A stretch of 10,773 nucleotides of DNA from CAYXBG01 sp964463145 (GCA_964463145.1 CAYXBG010000062.1:1-10773), one strand, 5' to 3'. Shown: positions 1 to 6,595, numbered from the stretch's first letter. The notes: generated by a model from the sequence alone, not told the origin. Translations and numbers: made by a program.

Positions 1-2343
1 CCGGCTCCCTTTCAGTTCGACTAGATTCTTAATGACATCTAAAATCCAATCATCCCGAGTACCCCTCGCCGGACCTCGAATTGCTCCAACAGCTATACCT
101 TTAAGCGGTTTCAACAGTAAAGGAGCGTTTTCCGAATCCTTCGGAGGATGCCTCACTTCTTCTTTATATTTGTATCCAGAATCACTTAAAATAGAAATTA
201 ATCCTGGCAAAAATGCAGTACCCTCCACATCTCCATAGAGAACAATAACGGGGTGAATCATTTTCATTTTCTGGCCGTGCCAAGCCCTTACATCCTCCAA
301 CTCTAAATTGAGTGAGTTCCCTCCCTGCCCGTAGCCTTCACGGCCATAAGGGTGCTCAGGAAACAAATTTTTGTATAACATGCTAGTGGCAGATTGGGAT
401 AGTGTGCGCCGGGACTCCTCTTGTAATGTCCTTATCTGACTACGAGCACTTTCAAATCGACTTCTGGTTACTCTCGCTCTTCGAATCCATTTGAGGAAAC
501 CGGGCAATATATCAGTTAAATGATAGGCTGGCACCTGAATCCTATATCCGAAGAATTCTGGCTCTGAAATAACCTCAACCATCCCCCCTCTGGATTCCAT
601 GAACCGCCAAAAATCCCAATCCTCACTAGAGCTCTGGCCAAGAGCTAAAGATCTCAGCATAAGAGCTGTCACTCCGTCTTTTGCTTTACTCTCCTCAATA
701 CGACCACCCCGAAAAAAGAATCCTACGTCTATGAGTGGTGTCGTGTGTTCCTCTTCTAGGAAAATTACGGGGCCACGTAACACCGAGGTTCTCCTTAGTT
801 TCCGGCCTCTTTTATCTACCGGCATATCTTTCATCTTGAGCAGAGGTATCTCTGTAATTTGAGGAGTTCCCTCCTCCTCTCTTTCAAAAGTTTTTAGAGC
901 GGCAGGGAGCAGAAGATCAAATGTTTCCTTAATCTCACTTACAGAAAATATTCTTTCTGGTAAGGAATCGGGAATCATCTCAAGAAGAGCAGCCCTGGAG
1001 GTATCAAGGTAGCGTTTAGCTATTTCCCTGACCTGGTCATTGTCCACCATGAGAAAATCGTGAGCACCCTGGAGCAAATCTTGCCATTCCTCACCCTCAA
1101 ACTGGCGAGATAATATCAGTGCACGGGATTCGACACTACGGAGATCATTAAACGTTTGACGCACCAACTGCGCTTTCGCTCTTTGCAGTTCTCCTGGCTT
1201 CAAGCCTAGTTCGTACAATGTATTTATGAGAGCTAAAAATTGCAGCTCCGCTGCATCAACCTTCCCCTTAAAAGGTTGTAATTCGAAGACCATTAGGCCT
1301 CCTAATTCAGAAGGCCACAATAGGACTCTAGCCTCCCTTATAATTCCCGCACCAATCAAGTGTTTCTCAAAGAGACTTGTCTTCCCCTCATCCATTGCTA
1401 CGGAAATAAGCCTGAGAACCTTCACATCAGTCTCGGATTCACCTGGAATGCGAAATCCAAAATAAACTTTAGGACTATCCGATTCGATAAGGAATCGCTG
1501 ATAACTGAATACACCTTTCAAGGCAGTACCCCTCTCAATTTTTACCCGAACTAATTCCCGTTCTTCAAAAGTGACAAAAACTTCCGCTACCTTTGCCAAA
1601 ACACTTTCCCTAACTACTGCCCCTGAAATAGCCATGACAACATTGTTGGGTACGTAGTTGAGCTCGTGAAACTCCAATAGATCGGAAAGCGCAATAATCT
1701 CGTTTTCGATCGGCACTCCGGCAATCTCCATCGCTGCCAGCTGTCGTCCTATTCCGGGAAATGCGCCCATCCAAAGCTTAGGAAGAGCACTGTAATTCGA
1801 AGTCCACTCTTTATAACCCTCCCCCATTTCCAAAGGGATTCGAATATGACTTGGTGAATGCTTTGTCGGTGCAAGTCGAAATAAGTCGCCCAAAATCTCG
1901 ATGGCCTTACCGACAACAGCAGAAGGAACCATTGATATAAAAACTGTCTCCCTATCTGACGTCCTACTTTCCCAGATCCCCCCTATTTCGGTTATTCTGG
2001 ATGGTATATGACTACGATATTTTATAAACCATTCTAGGCCTGCTGCCGTGCCAGGGGTATCTGTTGCTTCATCTGCGTATCCACTGCCAACCCTTAAAAC
2101 AATTGCTGCGATTGGCCGTTTAGAATGCTCTTCGACCACCACTCCCATCCCATTTCGAAGCTTTCCTCTAACCGAGCTATCAATAGTCTCTCTTTCAAGA
2201 TACTGTTGATAGTAGTCCGGTAGTTCTACCGGCCTTCTAAAACGGCTGCTTTGAGCATTACCTTCAACCGTGAGGAAAAAGTGGAGGGAGGAAATCATGA
2301 CCACAATTCGAAAGCAGCGAATACTGAGAGAGATTGGGCTCAT
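1..2343 (-). CDS. Exported double M16-domain protein lacking HxxEH motifs, 3' end outside window
   Basis: The minus-strand frame is open from the ATG at 2343 to the left edge: 781 codons, no stop, C-terminus missing. Residues 1-31 look like a signal peptide with a possible cut after GNAQ. Residues 62-92 (LRNGMGVVVEEH, then VGSGYADE) match the start of an M16 (insulinase/pitrilysin) N-domain. An M16 C-domain-like part begins near YVPNNVVMAISG. A second N-domain starts around residues 520-550 (EEHTTPLIDVGFFFRGGRIEE). The zinc motif HxxEH is replaced by AGLEW (residues 101-105; 2029-2043) in the first half and by ALMLR (residues 560-564; 652-666) in the second. The visible part should therefore be proteolytically inactive, perhaps a partner or scaffold subunit like the non-catalytic halves of M16 heterodimers. 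An in-frame stop lies at 2356-2358, so the start is the ATG at 2343 or the in-frame ATG at 2298. Neither has a good ribosome site. It is divergent from the sigma-factor gene. Confidence 0.8.
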   Translation of the reverse strand, partial: MSPISLSIRCFRIVVMISSLHFFLTVEGNAQSSRFRRPVELPDYYQQYLERETIDSSVRGKLRNGMGVVVEEHSKRPIAAIVLRVGSGYADEATDTPGTAAGLEWFIKYRSHIPSRITEIGGIWESRTSDRETVFISMVPSAVVGKAIEILGDLFRLAPTKHSPSHIRIPLEMGEGYKEWTSNYSALPKLWMGAFPGIGRQLAAMEIAGVPIENEIIALSDLLEFHELNYVPNNVVMAISGAVVRESVLAKVAEVFVTFEERELVRVKIERGTALKGVFSYQRFLIESDSPKVYFGFRIPGESETDVKVLRLISVAMDEGKTSLFEKHLIGAGIIREARVLLWPSELGGLMVFELQPFKGKVDAAELQFLALINTLYELGLKPGELQRAKAQLVRQTFNDLRSVESRALILSRQFEGEEWQDLLQGAHDFLMVDNDQVREIAKRYLDTSRAALLEMIPDSLPERIFSVSEIKETFDLLLPAALKTFEREEEGTPQITEIPLLKMKDMPVDKRGRKLRRTSVLRGPVIFLEEEHTTPLIDVGFFFRGGRIEESKAKDGVTALMLRSLALGQSSSEDWDFWRFMESRGGMVEVISEPEFFGYRIQVPAYHLTDILPGFLKWIRRARVTRSRFESARSQIRTLQEESRRTLSQSATSMLYKNLFPEHPYGREGYGQGGNSLNLELEDVRAWHGQKMKMIHPVIVLYGDVEGTAFLPGLISILSDSGYKYKEEVRHPPKDSENAPLLLKPLKGIAVGAIRGPARGTRDDWILDVIKNLVELKGSR

Positions 2344-2383
2344 GGTCCGACAGAATTACCTATAAGTCTTTTATCTGCTTATG

Positions 2384-2389
2384 TATAAT
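2384..2389 (+). promoter_or_regulatory. Putative -10 box for the ECF sigma gene
   Basis: A perfect TATAAT lies 17 nt before the ATG at 2407 in the 63-nt divergent intergenic region. A start point about 7 nt further on would give a leader of only about 10 nt. That fits the absence of any Shine-Dalgarno sequence before the sigma gene. No convincing -35 box is seen at 17 +/- 1 nt, and no clear ECF-type promoter is visible, so autoregulation is not shown. The opposite promoter for the M16 gene must share this region, but I cannot place it. Confidence 0.4.
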
Positions 2390-2406
2390 GCATCATCGAT
2401 CATATC

Positions 2407-3003
2407 ATGAAGGCTCCATCATCAGACGATCTAGCGCTAATTGAAGGACTGAAAAATCATGACAACGATATTGTCGATGAGTTTGTTAACCGTTATTCTC
2501 GCCCACTGTTTGGGGTCATCCTAAACTACCTCAAGGATCCCTCCGACGCAGAAGAAGTTCTACAAGAAACTCTTCTTAAGGTCGTACGTAAAATTGACAC
2601 CTTCCGATCCGAGAGCCATCTCTGGCCCTGGATTAAGCGAATTGCTATCAATAATTGCATCATGTGGCTAAGGAAACACAAATCCTCTCGCGAGAAGGAA
2701 ATCCAAATGGAAGAAAAACTTTCCCAGTTTCAGAAAGAAGGGCAACAACACGGCATGCTTTGTGACTGGCCAATCGATCCAGAAAAAGTCACTCTAAATA
2801 GTGAACTAGCAAAGCGTCTACGTGATGCTGTCCAGTCGCTACCTGCAGAGTATCGAGCCCCACTTGTACTACGAGATATCGAGGGATATTCCATCAAGGA
2901 AATTTCCAATATCCTGGAACTTAAAGAAGCCACAACCAAAACCAGAATACACCGTTCACGTCTTTTCGTTCGAGAAAGACTCACTAAGTATATTGAGAGG
3001 TGA
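2407..3003 (+). CDS. ECF-type RNA polymerase sigma factor
   Basis: This 198-residue protein has the two-domain layout of extracytoplasmic-function sigma-70 factors. Region 2 covers about residues 23-91, with the core-binding segment DAEEVLQETLLKV (47-59) and WPWIKRIAINNC (73-84) in the -10 recognition part. A linker of about 40 residues follows. Region 4 covers about residues 132-192, with a helix-turn-helix around YSIKEISNILELKEATTKTR (161-180). Length and order are normal for the family. It would direct core RNA polymerase to a small regulon. The stop codon is 3 nt before the next gene, a putative anti-sigma, so the two are almost certainly co-transcribed and translationally coupled. No Shine-Dalgarno precedes the ATG. 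The subfamily and target promoters cannot be named from the sequence. Confidence 0.93.
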   Translation: MKAPSSDDLALIEGLKNHDNDIVDEFVNRYSRPLFGVILNYLKDPSDAEEVLQETLLKVVRKIDTFRSESHLWPWIKRIAINNCIMWLRKHKSSREKEIQMEEKLSQFQKEGQQHGMLCDWPIDPEKVTLNSELAKRLRDAVQSLPAEYRAPLVLRDIEGYSIKEISNILELKEATTKTRIHRSRLFVRERLTKYIER

Positions 3004-3006
3004 ACA

Positions 3007-3267
3007 ATGAGAAATTCTCTAACATGTCAAGAATGTATCCAATGCCTGGGTAGGACCTCAGAACTCGTACCAGATCCAGAAACACTCAGACTCATTGAAG
3101 AACATATAGCTTCCTGCCCACCATGCGGACATTTTTTAAAAACTAAGAACTCTTCACCCTTCATTGGCGCTCTGCTTCGCGATCGAAAAACCAAAGTCCC
3201 TAGTGGGATGGTAGGTAGACTCAAGTCATTCCTCGAAATAAAACTTCGAGAACAACCCAAACAATAA
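3007..3267 (+). CDS. Small soluble zinc-binding anti-sigma-like protein (ZAS type)
   Basis: This 86-residue protein contains H33-x3-C37-x2-C40 (EEHIASCPPC), the signature of zinc-associated anti-sigma factors such as RsrA and ChrR. Three more cysteines lie at the N-terminus (C7, C10, C13), and one could supply the remaining zinc ligand or a disulfide partner. There is no transmembrane segment or periplasmic sensor domain, so it should be cytoplasmic. In ZAS proteins, thiol oxidation or metal loss releases the partner sigma factor; whether that happens here is inference. The ATG is 3 nt after the sigma stop, and its ribosome site (GAGAGGTGA, 2995-3003) overlaps the end of the sigma gene, which supports coupled expression. 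The C-terminal half has no recognisable motif. Confidence 0.75.
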   Translation: MRNSLTCQECIQCLGRTSELVPDPETLRLIEEHIASCPPCGHFLKTKNSSPFIGALLRDRKTKVPSGMVGRLKSFLEIKLREQPKQ

Positions 3268-3316
3268 AACCGAGACTTCAATAATATTCCGGAAACAGTA
3301 TTCCTGCCAGAAACGA

Positions 3317-4507
3317 CTAGTTTGCCAAGAACTTCGCTGCACTTTTCGCTACTTGAGCCATGAAACTGGCACCAGTCTCTAGAACCTTTTCATCGAAGTG
3401 AAATCTACTGGAATGAGCTGGAAACACTTCCCCTTGGGGGCGAGCACCCAAACGTACGAAACATCCTGCTACTTTTTCCAAATAAAAACCAAAATCCTCT
3501 CCACTCATGTTGGCACTTGGCAATTTCTGAAGCCCATCCCTCCCTACTATAATCTCAGCAGCCTGGCGAGCAAGCCTGGCGGGTTCCCCGAGATTAATAA
3601 CAGCTGGAGTACCTTCGTGTATCTCAACCTGCACCTCCAGGTTATGAAGTTCACCTATAGAAGCTGCTATCCGTTGAAGAGAAGAGAACATCTGTTCGCG
3701 AACTACCTCCTCCTGAGTTCTAATCGTTCCTTCAAGATACGCCTCTCCAGAGATAATATTGTGGCGTTGACCAGCCTTGAATTGCCCTACTGTCAGAACA
3801 CCGGATTGCCCAGGATCCAGTTCACGAGATACAACTGTCTGTAAAGCCATCACTAGCTGTGCCCCACCAATCAAAGCATCACGGGTCTGATGAGGACGAG
3901 CAGCATGGCCTCCCTTACCTAGCAAGCGTATCGAAAATCGATCGGCCGAAGCATTAACTGGACCCTCGACAGCTATCACATTCCCTACTGGATAATTGAG
4001 ATCTATATGGGCTCCGAAAATCATTTGGACGTCATCAAGCGCTCCCTCCCTAATCATTGCGGAAGCGCCTGTACCTACTTCCTCTGCAGGTTGAAATATC
4101 AGTCGTATACTGCATGGAATCGAACTTCCTCGCAGTAGTAATTCTGTAGCTCCTAAAAGAATGGCTGTATGCCCATCGTGCCCACAAGCATGCATCACTC
4201 CGGAATTCTGTGATGAGAATTTTAATCCAGACTCCTCTTCTATCGGTAAAGCATCAATATCAGCTCTTAAAGCGACCACTTTGCCCGGATCCTCTCCCTC
4301 TATATCAACAATAAGACCTGTTCCAGCAACCTCCCGGAAGTTATGGACCCCTAACTCCCCAAGCCAGGCAATAATCTTCTGTTGTGTTTTATGTTCCTGC
4401 CAGGAAAGCTCAGGATGCTGGTGGAGATCTCGACGAATTTCAACGATTCGATCTAAAAATTCTTTATCCAATTTCTTATCAGTTGCCTTAATCTGGTTTT
4501 TACCCAC
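3317..4507 (-). CDS. M20D-family metal-dependent amidohydrolase (N-acyl amino acid / hippurate hydrolase type)
   Basis: The 396-residue protein has the full length and motif order of M20D aminoacylase-like hydrolases: RRDLHQHPELSWQEHKT (25-41), ALRADIDALPIEE (79-91), HACGHDGHT (106-114), IFQPAEE (137-143), GKGGHAARPHQTRDA (198-211, lid domain) and SGEDFGFYLEK (335-345). Predicted metal ligands C108, H110, E143, H167 and H365 and general base E142 are all present, so the enzyme should be active. It would cleave an amide bond releasing an amino acid from an N-acyl or N-aryl conjugate in the cytoplasm; the substrate cannot be read. The start is GTG. The only purine-rich site touches it directly, so a TTG start at codon 13 is possible. 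It lies 101 nt downstream of the threonine-synthase-like gene on the same strand and may share its SAM-controlled transcript. Confidence 0.9.
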   Translation of the reverse strand: MGKNQIKATDKKLDKEFLDRIVEIRRDLHQHPELSWQEHKTQQKIIAWLGELGVHNFREVAGTGLIVDIEGEDPGKVVALRADIDALPIEEESGLKFSSQNSGVMHACGHDGHTAILLGATELLLRGSSIPCSIRLIFQPAEEVGTGASAMIREGALDDVQMIFGAHIDLNYPVGNVIAVEGPVNASADRFSIRLLGKGGHAARPHQTRDALIGGAQLVMALQTVVSRELDPGQSGVLTVGQFKAGQRHNIISGEAYLEGTIRTQEEVVREQMFSSLQRIAASIGELHNLEVQVEIHEGTPAVINLGEPARLARQAAEIIVGRDGLQKLPSANMSGEDFGFYLEKVAGCFVRLGARPQGEVFPAHSSRFHFDEKVLETGASFMAQVAKSAAKFLAN

Positions 4508-4541
4508 TCCGAGAACAACTGCCCTATAAATTTACGGTTTG

Positions 4542-4556
4542 GCGATCCATGATCGC
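4542..4556. repeat. Perfect 6-bp inverted repeat between the PLP enzyme and amidohydrolase genes
   Basis: GCGATC-CAT-GATCGC forms a 6-bp hairpin with a 3-nt loop in the 101-nt gap. No T-run follows on either strand, so it is not a standard intrinsic terminator. It could be a processing or attenuation hairpin, or chance. Confidence 0.35.
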
Positions 4557-4608
4557 ACAATCAACAGCCACTAAGTCCCAAATTCGGATCTGACTTGCCA
4601 TCTCGCAA

Positions 4609-5868
4609 TCAGACCGAAACAACCCTAACTTGATCCTGAGCCCGCTCCTGCTGGCTATACCATTCCTTGAAAACCCTGATATTAGGTCGCAAAACCGCAT
4701 CGACCTCAGTACGACCTTCCATGGCATCCAATGCCTTGTAGGCGTGACCTGTCAGGGCCACCACGACCGAGTCGCCAGATTTAATTACACCTTCCTCGAT
4801 AAGCCTTACAGTCGAGGCCAGAGTAGTTCCTCCAGCAGGCTCACATAAAAGACCTTCTTTTCGAGCTAAGAGTTCCATAGCAGATAGAATCTCTTCGTCT
4901 GAGACCGCTACGCCGCTACCTCCGCTTTCTGTAACAGCCTGTATGACATAAGGGCCATCAGCGGGATCCCCTATGGCAATGGATTTCGCCAACGTGGAAG
5001 GCTTAACTGGCTGAATTTCTTCCAATCCCTCCTTGAGGGCTCTTACTACTGGGGAACATCCTTCCGCCTGGGCGCAATGCACTCGAACCTCACCCTCAAC
5101 CCAGCCAAGTTGAGTGAGTTCACTGAAGGCCTTAGCAGCTTTGGGTAGCAACGTACCTCCAGCAGTAGGCAGGACAATATGGTCAGGCAACTCCCATCCC
5201 AGCTGCTCTGCAACTTCATATCCCAAGGTCTTAGCACCCTCCGTGTAATAGGGGCGCAGGTTAACGTTGACAAACCCCCATCCGTATTCATCCCCTATCT
5301 GAGCACATAATCGATTTACCTGGTCATAGTTGCCTTCCAGCGCCACCAACTGGGGGCCACACATTAAAGATCCTATTATTTTGGCCTGCTCGATATCGTG
5401 AGGAACAAAGATGAGACAAGGTTTTCCGGCAGCTGCACAATGAGCAGCAACGGCATTTCCCAGATTTCCTGTAGAGGCACAGGCGAAAGTCTCGAAGCCA
5501 AGCTCCACACCTCGACTTACTGCTATAGAAACAACTCTGTCTTTATATGAGAGAGTTGGGCGATTCGTTGAATCATCCTTGAGATACATATTGGGTATAC
5601 CTAGATATTCCCCAAGACGTTTCGCTTTCCAAAGAGGAGTCCAACCAGAATTATGACCCGTAACACCTTCACCTTCGACCGGGAGCAGCTCTCGCAACCT
5701 CCATACGTTGAAGGGTCGCCCCGCTACTTCTTTTTTATCCAAGGAATGCCCTATACGATCATAATCGTAATCCACTTCCAATGGCCCCATGCATTTCATG
5801 CATATGAATGATCGGTCTGCAGGGTATTCGGTACTACATTCTTTGCACTTAAGTCCTTTTAGAAACAT
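4609..5868 (-). CDS. thrC: Threonine-synthase-type PLP enzyme with N-terminal zinc ribbon
   Basis: The protein has 419 residues when started at the ATG at 5868. The N-terminus carries a zinc-ribbon pattern (C8, C11, C23, C26), common in one threonine synthase class. The fold-type II PLP core follows: Schiff-base lysine K109 in PTLSYKDR (104-111), ASTGNLGNA (131-139), the cofactor-phosphate loop PTAGGT (234-239), EPAGGTTLA (343-351) and a terminal ALTGHAYKA (371-379). Threonine synthase converts O-phospho-L-homoserine to threonine. The active-site strand reads SYKDRV rather than the more usual SFKDRG. I chose the ATG at 5868 because GGAG (5875-5878) sits 6 nt upstream; an in-frame GTG at 5880 would add four residues. 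A SAM-I riboswitch and terminator precede it, which is unusual for threonine synthesis, so a role in methionine metabolism should be kept open. Confidence 0.87.
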   Translation of the reverse strand: MFLKGLKCKECSTEYPADRSFICMKCMGPLEVDYDYDRIGHSLDKKEVAGRPFNVWRLRELLPVEGEGVTGHNSGWTPLWKAKRLGEYLGIPNMYLKDDSTNRPTLSYKDRVVSIAVSRGVELGFETFACASTGNLGNAVAAHCAAAGKPCLIFVPHDIEQAKIIGSLMCGPQLVALEGNYDQVNRLCAQIGDEYGWGFVNVNLRPYYTEGAKTLGYEVAEQLGWELPDHIVLPTAGGTLLPKAAKAFSELTQLGWVEGEVRVHCAQAEGCSPVVRALKEGLEEIQPVKPSTLAKSIAIGDPADGPYVIQAVTESGGSGVAVSDEEILSAMELLARKEGLLCEPAGGTTLASTVRLIEEGVIKSGDSVVVALTGHAYKALDAMEGRTEVDAVLRPNIRVFKEWYSQQERAQDQVRVVSV

Positions 5869-5904
5869 CGTGCTCTCCACTTCTTAAAGTAGCCGCCCAT
5901 CCAA

Positions 5905-5920
5905 GAGAAGCCTACTTCTC
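5905..5920 (-). repeat. Small hairpin in the leader between terminator and thrC-like start
   Basis: Read on the minus strand, GAGAAG-TAGG-CTTCTC makes a perfect 6-bp stem with a 4-nt loop, 37 nt before the ATG. It lies downstream of the riboswitch terminator, so it exists only in read-through transcripts. Its role is unknown, and it does not cover the GGAG ribosome site. Confidence 0.35.
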
Positions 5921-5924
5921 CTCC

Positions 5925-5957
5925 AAAAAAAAACCCCTCCAACAGGGGAAGGGTTTT
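5925..5957 (-). terminator. Intrinsic terminator of the SAM riboswitch expression platform
   Basis: On the minus strand AAAACCCTTCC, a 6-nt loop (CCTGTT) and GGAGGGGTTTT form an 11-bp stem with one G-T pair, running into a tract of nine Ts (5925-5933). It lies 11 nt after the 3' strand of aptamer helix P1 and 56 nt before the ATG, the usual place for S-box transcription attenuation. Its 5' arm contains CCTTCCC (5946-5952), complementary to GGGAAGG in the aptamer (6013-6019), which could contribute to an alternative fold. Confidence 0.85.
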
Positions 5958-5968
5958 CACTTTTGCAG

Positions 5969-6072
5969 TTATCTGCCAGACCAGAAATTCACTTGGCCCG
6001 CGGGAGTTAGCACCTTCCCTCTGGGGGTTGCTGTGGTGTCACCAGGCCCGCTCCCTCGACCACTCTCGATAA
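5969..6072 (-). promoter_or_regulatory. SAM-I (S-box) riboswitch aptamer
   Basis: Read on the minus strand, the region has the S-box landmarks in order. P1 5' strand is TTATC (6068-6072), followed by GAGAGTGG. P2 pairs GGGAG with CTCCC and encloses GGGCCTGGTGA, then GCAACC. P3 is ACCCCC-AGA-GGGaaGGT. The conserved GGTGCTAACTCC segment comes next. P4 is GGCCA...TGGTC, and the 3' P1 strand is AGATAA, which pairs with TTATC. In this RNA class, SAM binding stabilises P1 and favours the downstream terminator, lowering expression. The identification rests on consensus recalled by eye, not on a covariance search. The regulated gene is the threonine-synthase-like one, possibly with the amidohydrolase behind it. 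Confidence 0.88.
6010..6023 (-). repeat. 14-nt direct repeat, copy inside the riboswitch aptamer
   Basis: CAGAGGGAAGGTGC (minus strand) spans the P3 3' strand and the conserved GGTGC segment. An identical copy lies at 6097-6110, 87 nt upstream in transcription terms. Confidence 0.8.
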
Positions 6073-6085
6073 AATATATCCTTCA

Positions 6086-6114
6086 ATGCTATGGATGCAC
6101 CTTCCCTCTGTCAA
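6086..6114 (-). promoter_or_regulatory. Sigma70-like promoter for the riboswitch and thrC-like transcript
   Basis: On the minus strand a perfect -35 box TTGACA (6109-6114) is followed after exactly 17 nt by TAGCAT (6086-6091), four of six matches to TATAAT. The expected start near 6079 is about 7 nt before the first P1 base of the aptamer, so promoter, aptamer, terminator and gene are all correctly spaced. Confidence 0.75.
6097..6110 (-). repeat. 14-nt direct repeat, copy inside the promoter spacer
   Basis: CAGAGGGAAGGTGC here starts with the last two bases of the -35 box and fills most of the spacer. It is identical to the aptamer segment at 6010-6023 but would not be transcribed from the predicted start. 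Confidence 0.8.
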
Positions 6115-6180
6115 GCTCAAAGGCTTACCGCTAAATGGATCCAACATCTAACCAGAGATTTACACCTAACTGAAATGCTC

Positions 6181-6189
6181 TGCTATAGT
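6181..6189 (+). promoter_or_regulatory. Extended -10 promoter for the DUF423 gene
   Basis: TGCTATAGT is an extended -10 (TGn plus TATAGT). The ATG at 6196 starts 7 nt after it, where transcription itself would begin, so the message is probably leaderless. TTTACA at 6159-6164 is a weak -35 candidate with a long 19-nt spacing. No Shine-Dalgarno sequence is present. Confidence 0.5.
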
Positions 6190-6195
6190 TCTTAG

Positions 6196-6564
6196 ATGGG
6201 AAAATTATTCATTGCTATTGGAGCCTGCCTAGGTTTTCTTTCTGTAGCGGCTGGTGCTTTTGGTGCTCACATATTACGCTCCAGGATGACACCTGACAAT
6301 CTTGTCACATTCGAGACTGCAGCCCGCTATCAAATGTATCATGCACTGGCTATCATCCTGATAGGCTTACTGTCGACACGGGCTTCTACCCCTCTTCTCA
6401 ATTCATCTGGATGGCTTTTCTTTTATGGCTCACTGGTCTTCTCAGGCAGCCTTTATCTACTATCTTGGACTGAGCTGCGATGGCTAGGAGCTATCACCCC
6501 CATTGGAGGCATCTTGCTGCTTTGTGGGTGGACTTGCTTGTTCATTGCATCATTTAGGGGGTAA
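6196..6564 (+). CDS. DUF423-family small inner-membrane protein
   Basis: This 122-residue protein matches the DUF423 (YgdD-like) family in length and motifs: GAFGAH after the first helix (20-25), FETAARYQMYHALA (39-52), FSGSLYLL (82-89) and GAITPIGGILLLCGW (98-112). Four hydrophobic helices are expected, at about 3-24, 46-62, 72-90 and 96-119. The molecular function of the family is not established, so none is assigned. The start is supported by the conserved N-terminus and by an extended -10 box immediately upstream, which implies a leaderless message. It lies 50 nt before the DUF547 gene on the same strand and is divergent from the riboswitch-controlled gene. Confidence 0.88.
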   Translation: MGKLFIAIGACLGFLSVAAGAFGAHILRSRMTPDNLVTFETAARYQMYHALAIILIGLLSTRASTPLLNSSGWLFFYGSLVFSGSLYLLSWTELRWLGAITPIGGILLLCGWTCLFIASFRG

Positions 6565-6595
6565 AGACTGATCTGAAAGATTCCCCCCCCTTCCA

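Noticed and set aside
3268..3316. Possible bidirectional terminator between the anti-sigma and amidohydrolase genes (GGAA...TTCC around 3290-3303)
   Set aside because: Only a 4-bp stem can be paired around a 5-6 nt loop and there is no T-run on either strand; TTCCGGAA is merely a short palindrome.
3398..3844. 148-codon plus-strand frame opposite the amidohydrolase
   Set aside because: It lies wholly antisense to a gene with intact catalytic motifs and resembles no protein family.
4524..4727. 67-codon minus-strand frame spanning the 3' end of the threonine-synthase-like gene
   Set aside because: It overlaps the real gene in another frame, has no ribosome site and its translation shows no recognisable motif.
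5856..5895. Tiny upstream ORF (MGGYFKKW...) between the riboswitch terminator and the thrC-like start
   Set aside because: It is about 13 codons long, has no well-placed ribosome site and no leader-peptide character; control is better explained by the SAM riboswitch.
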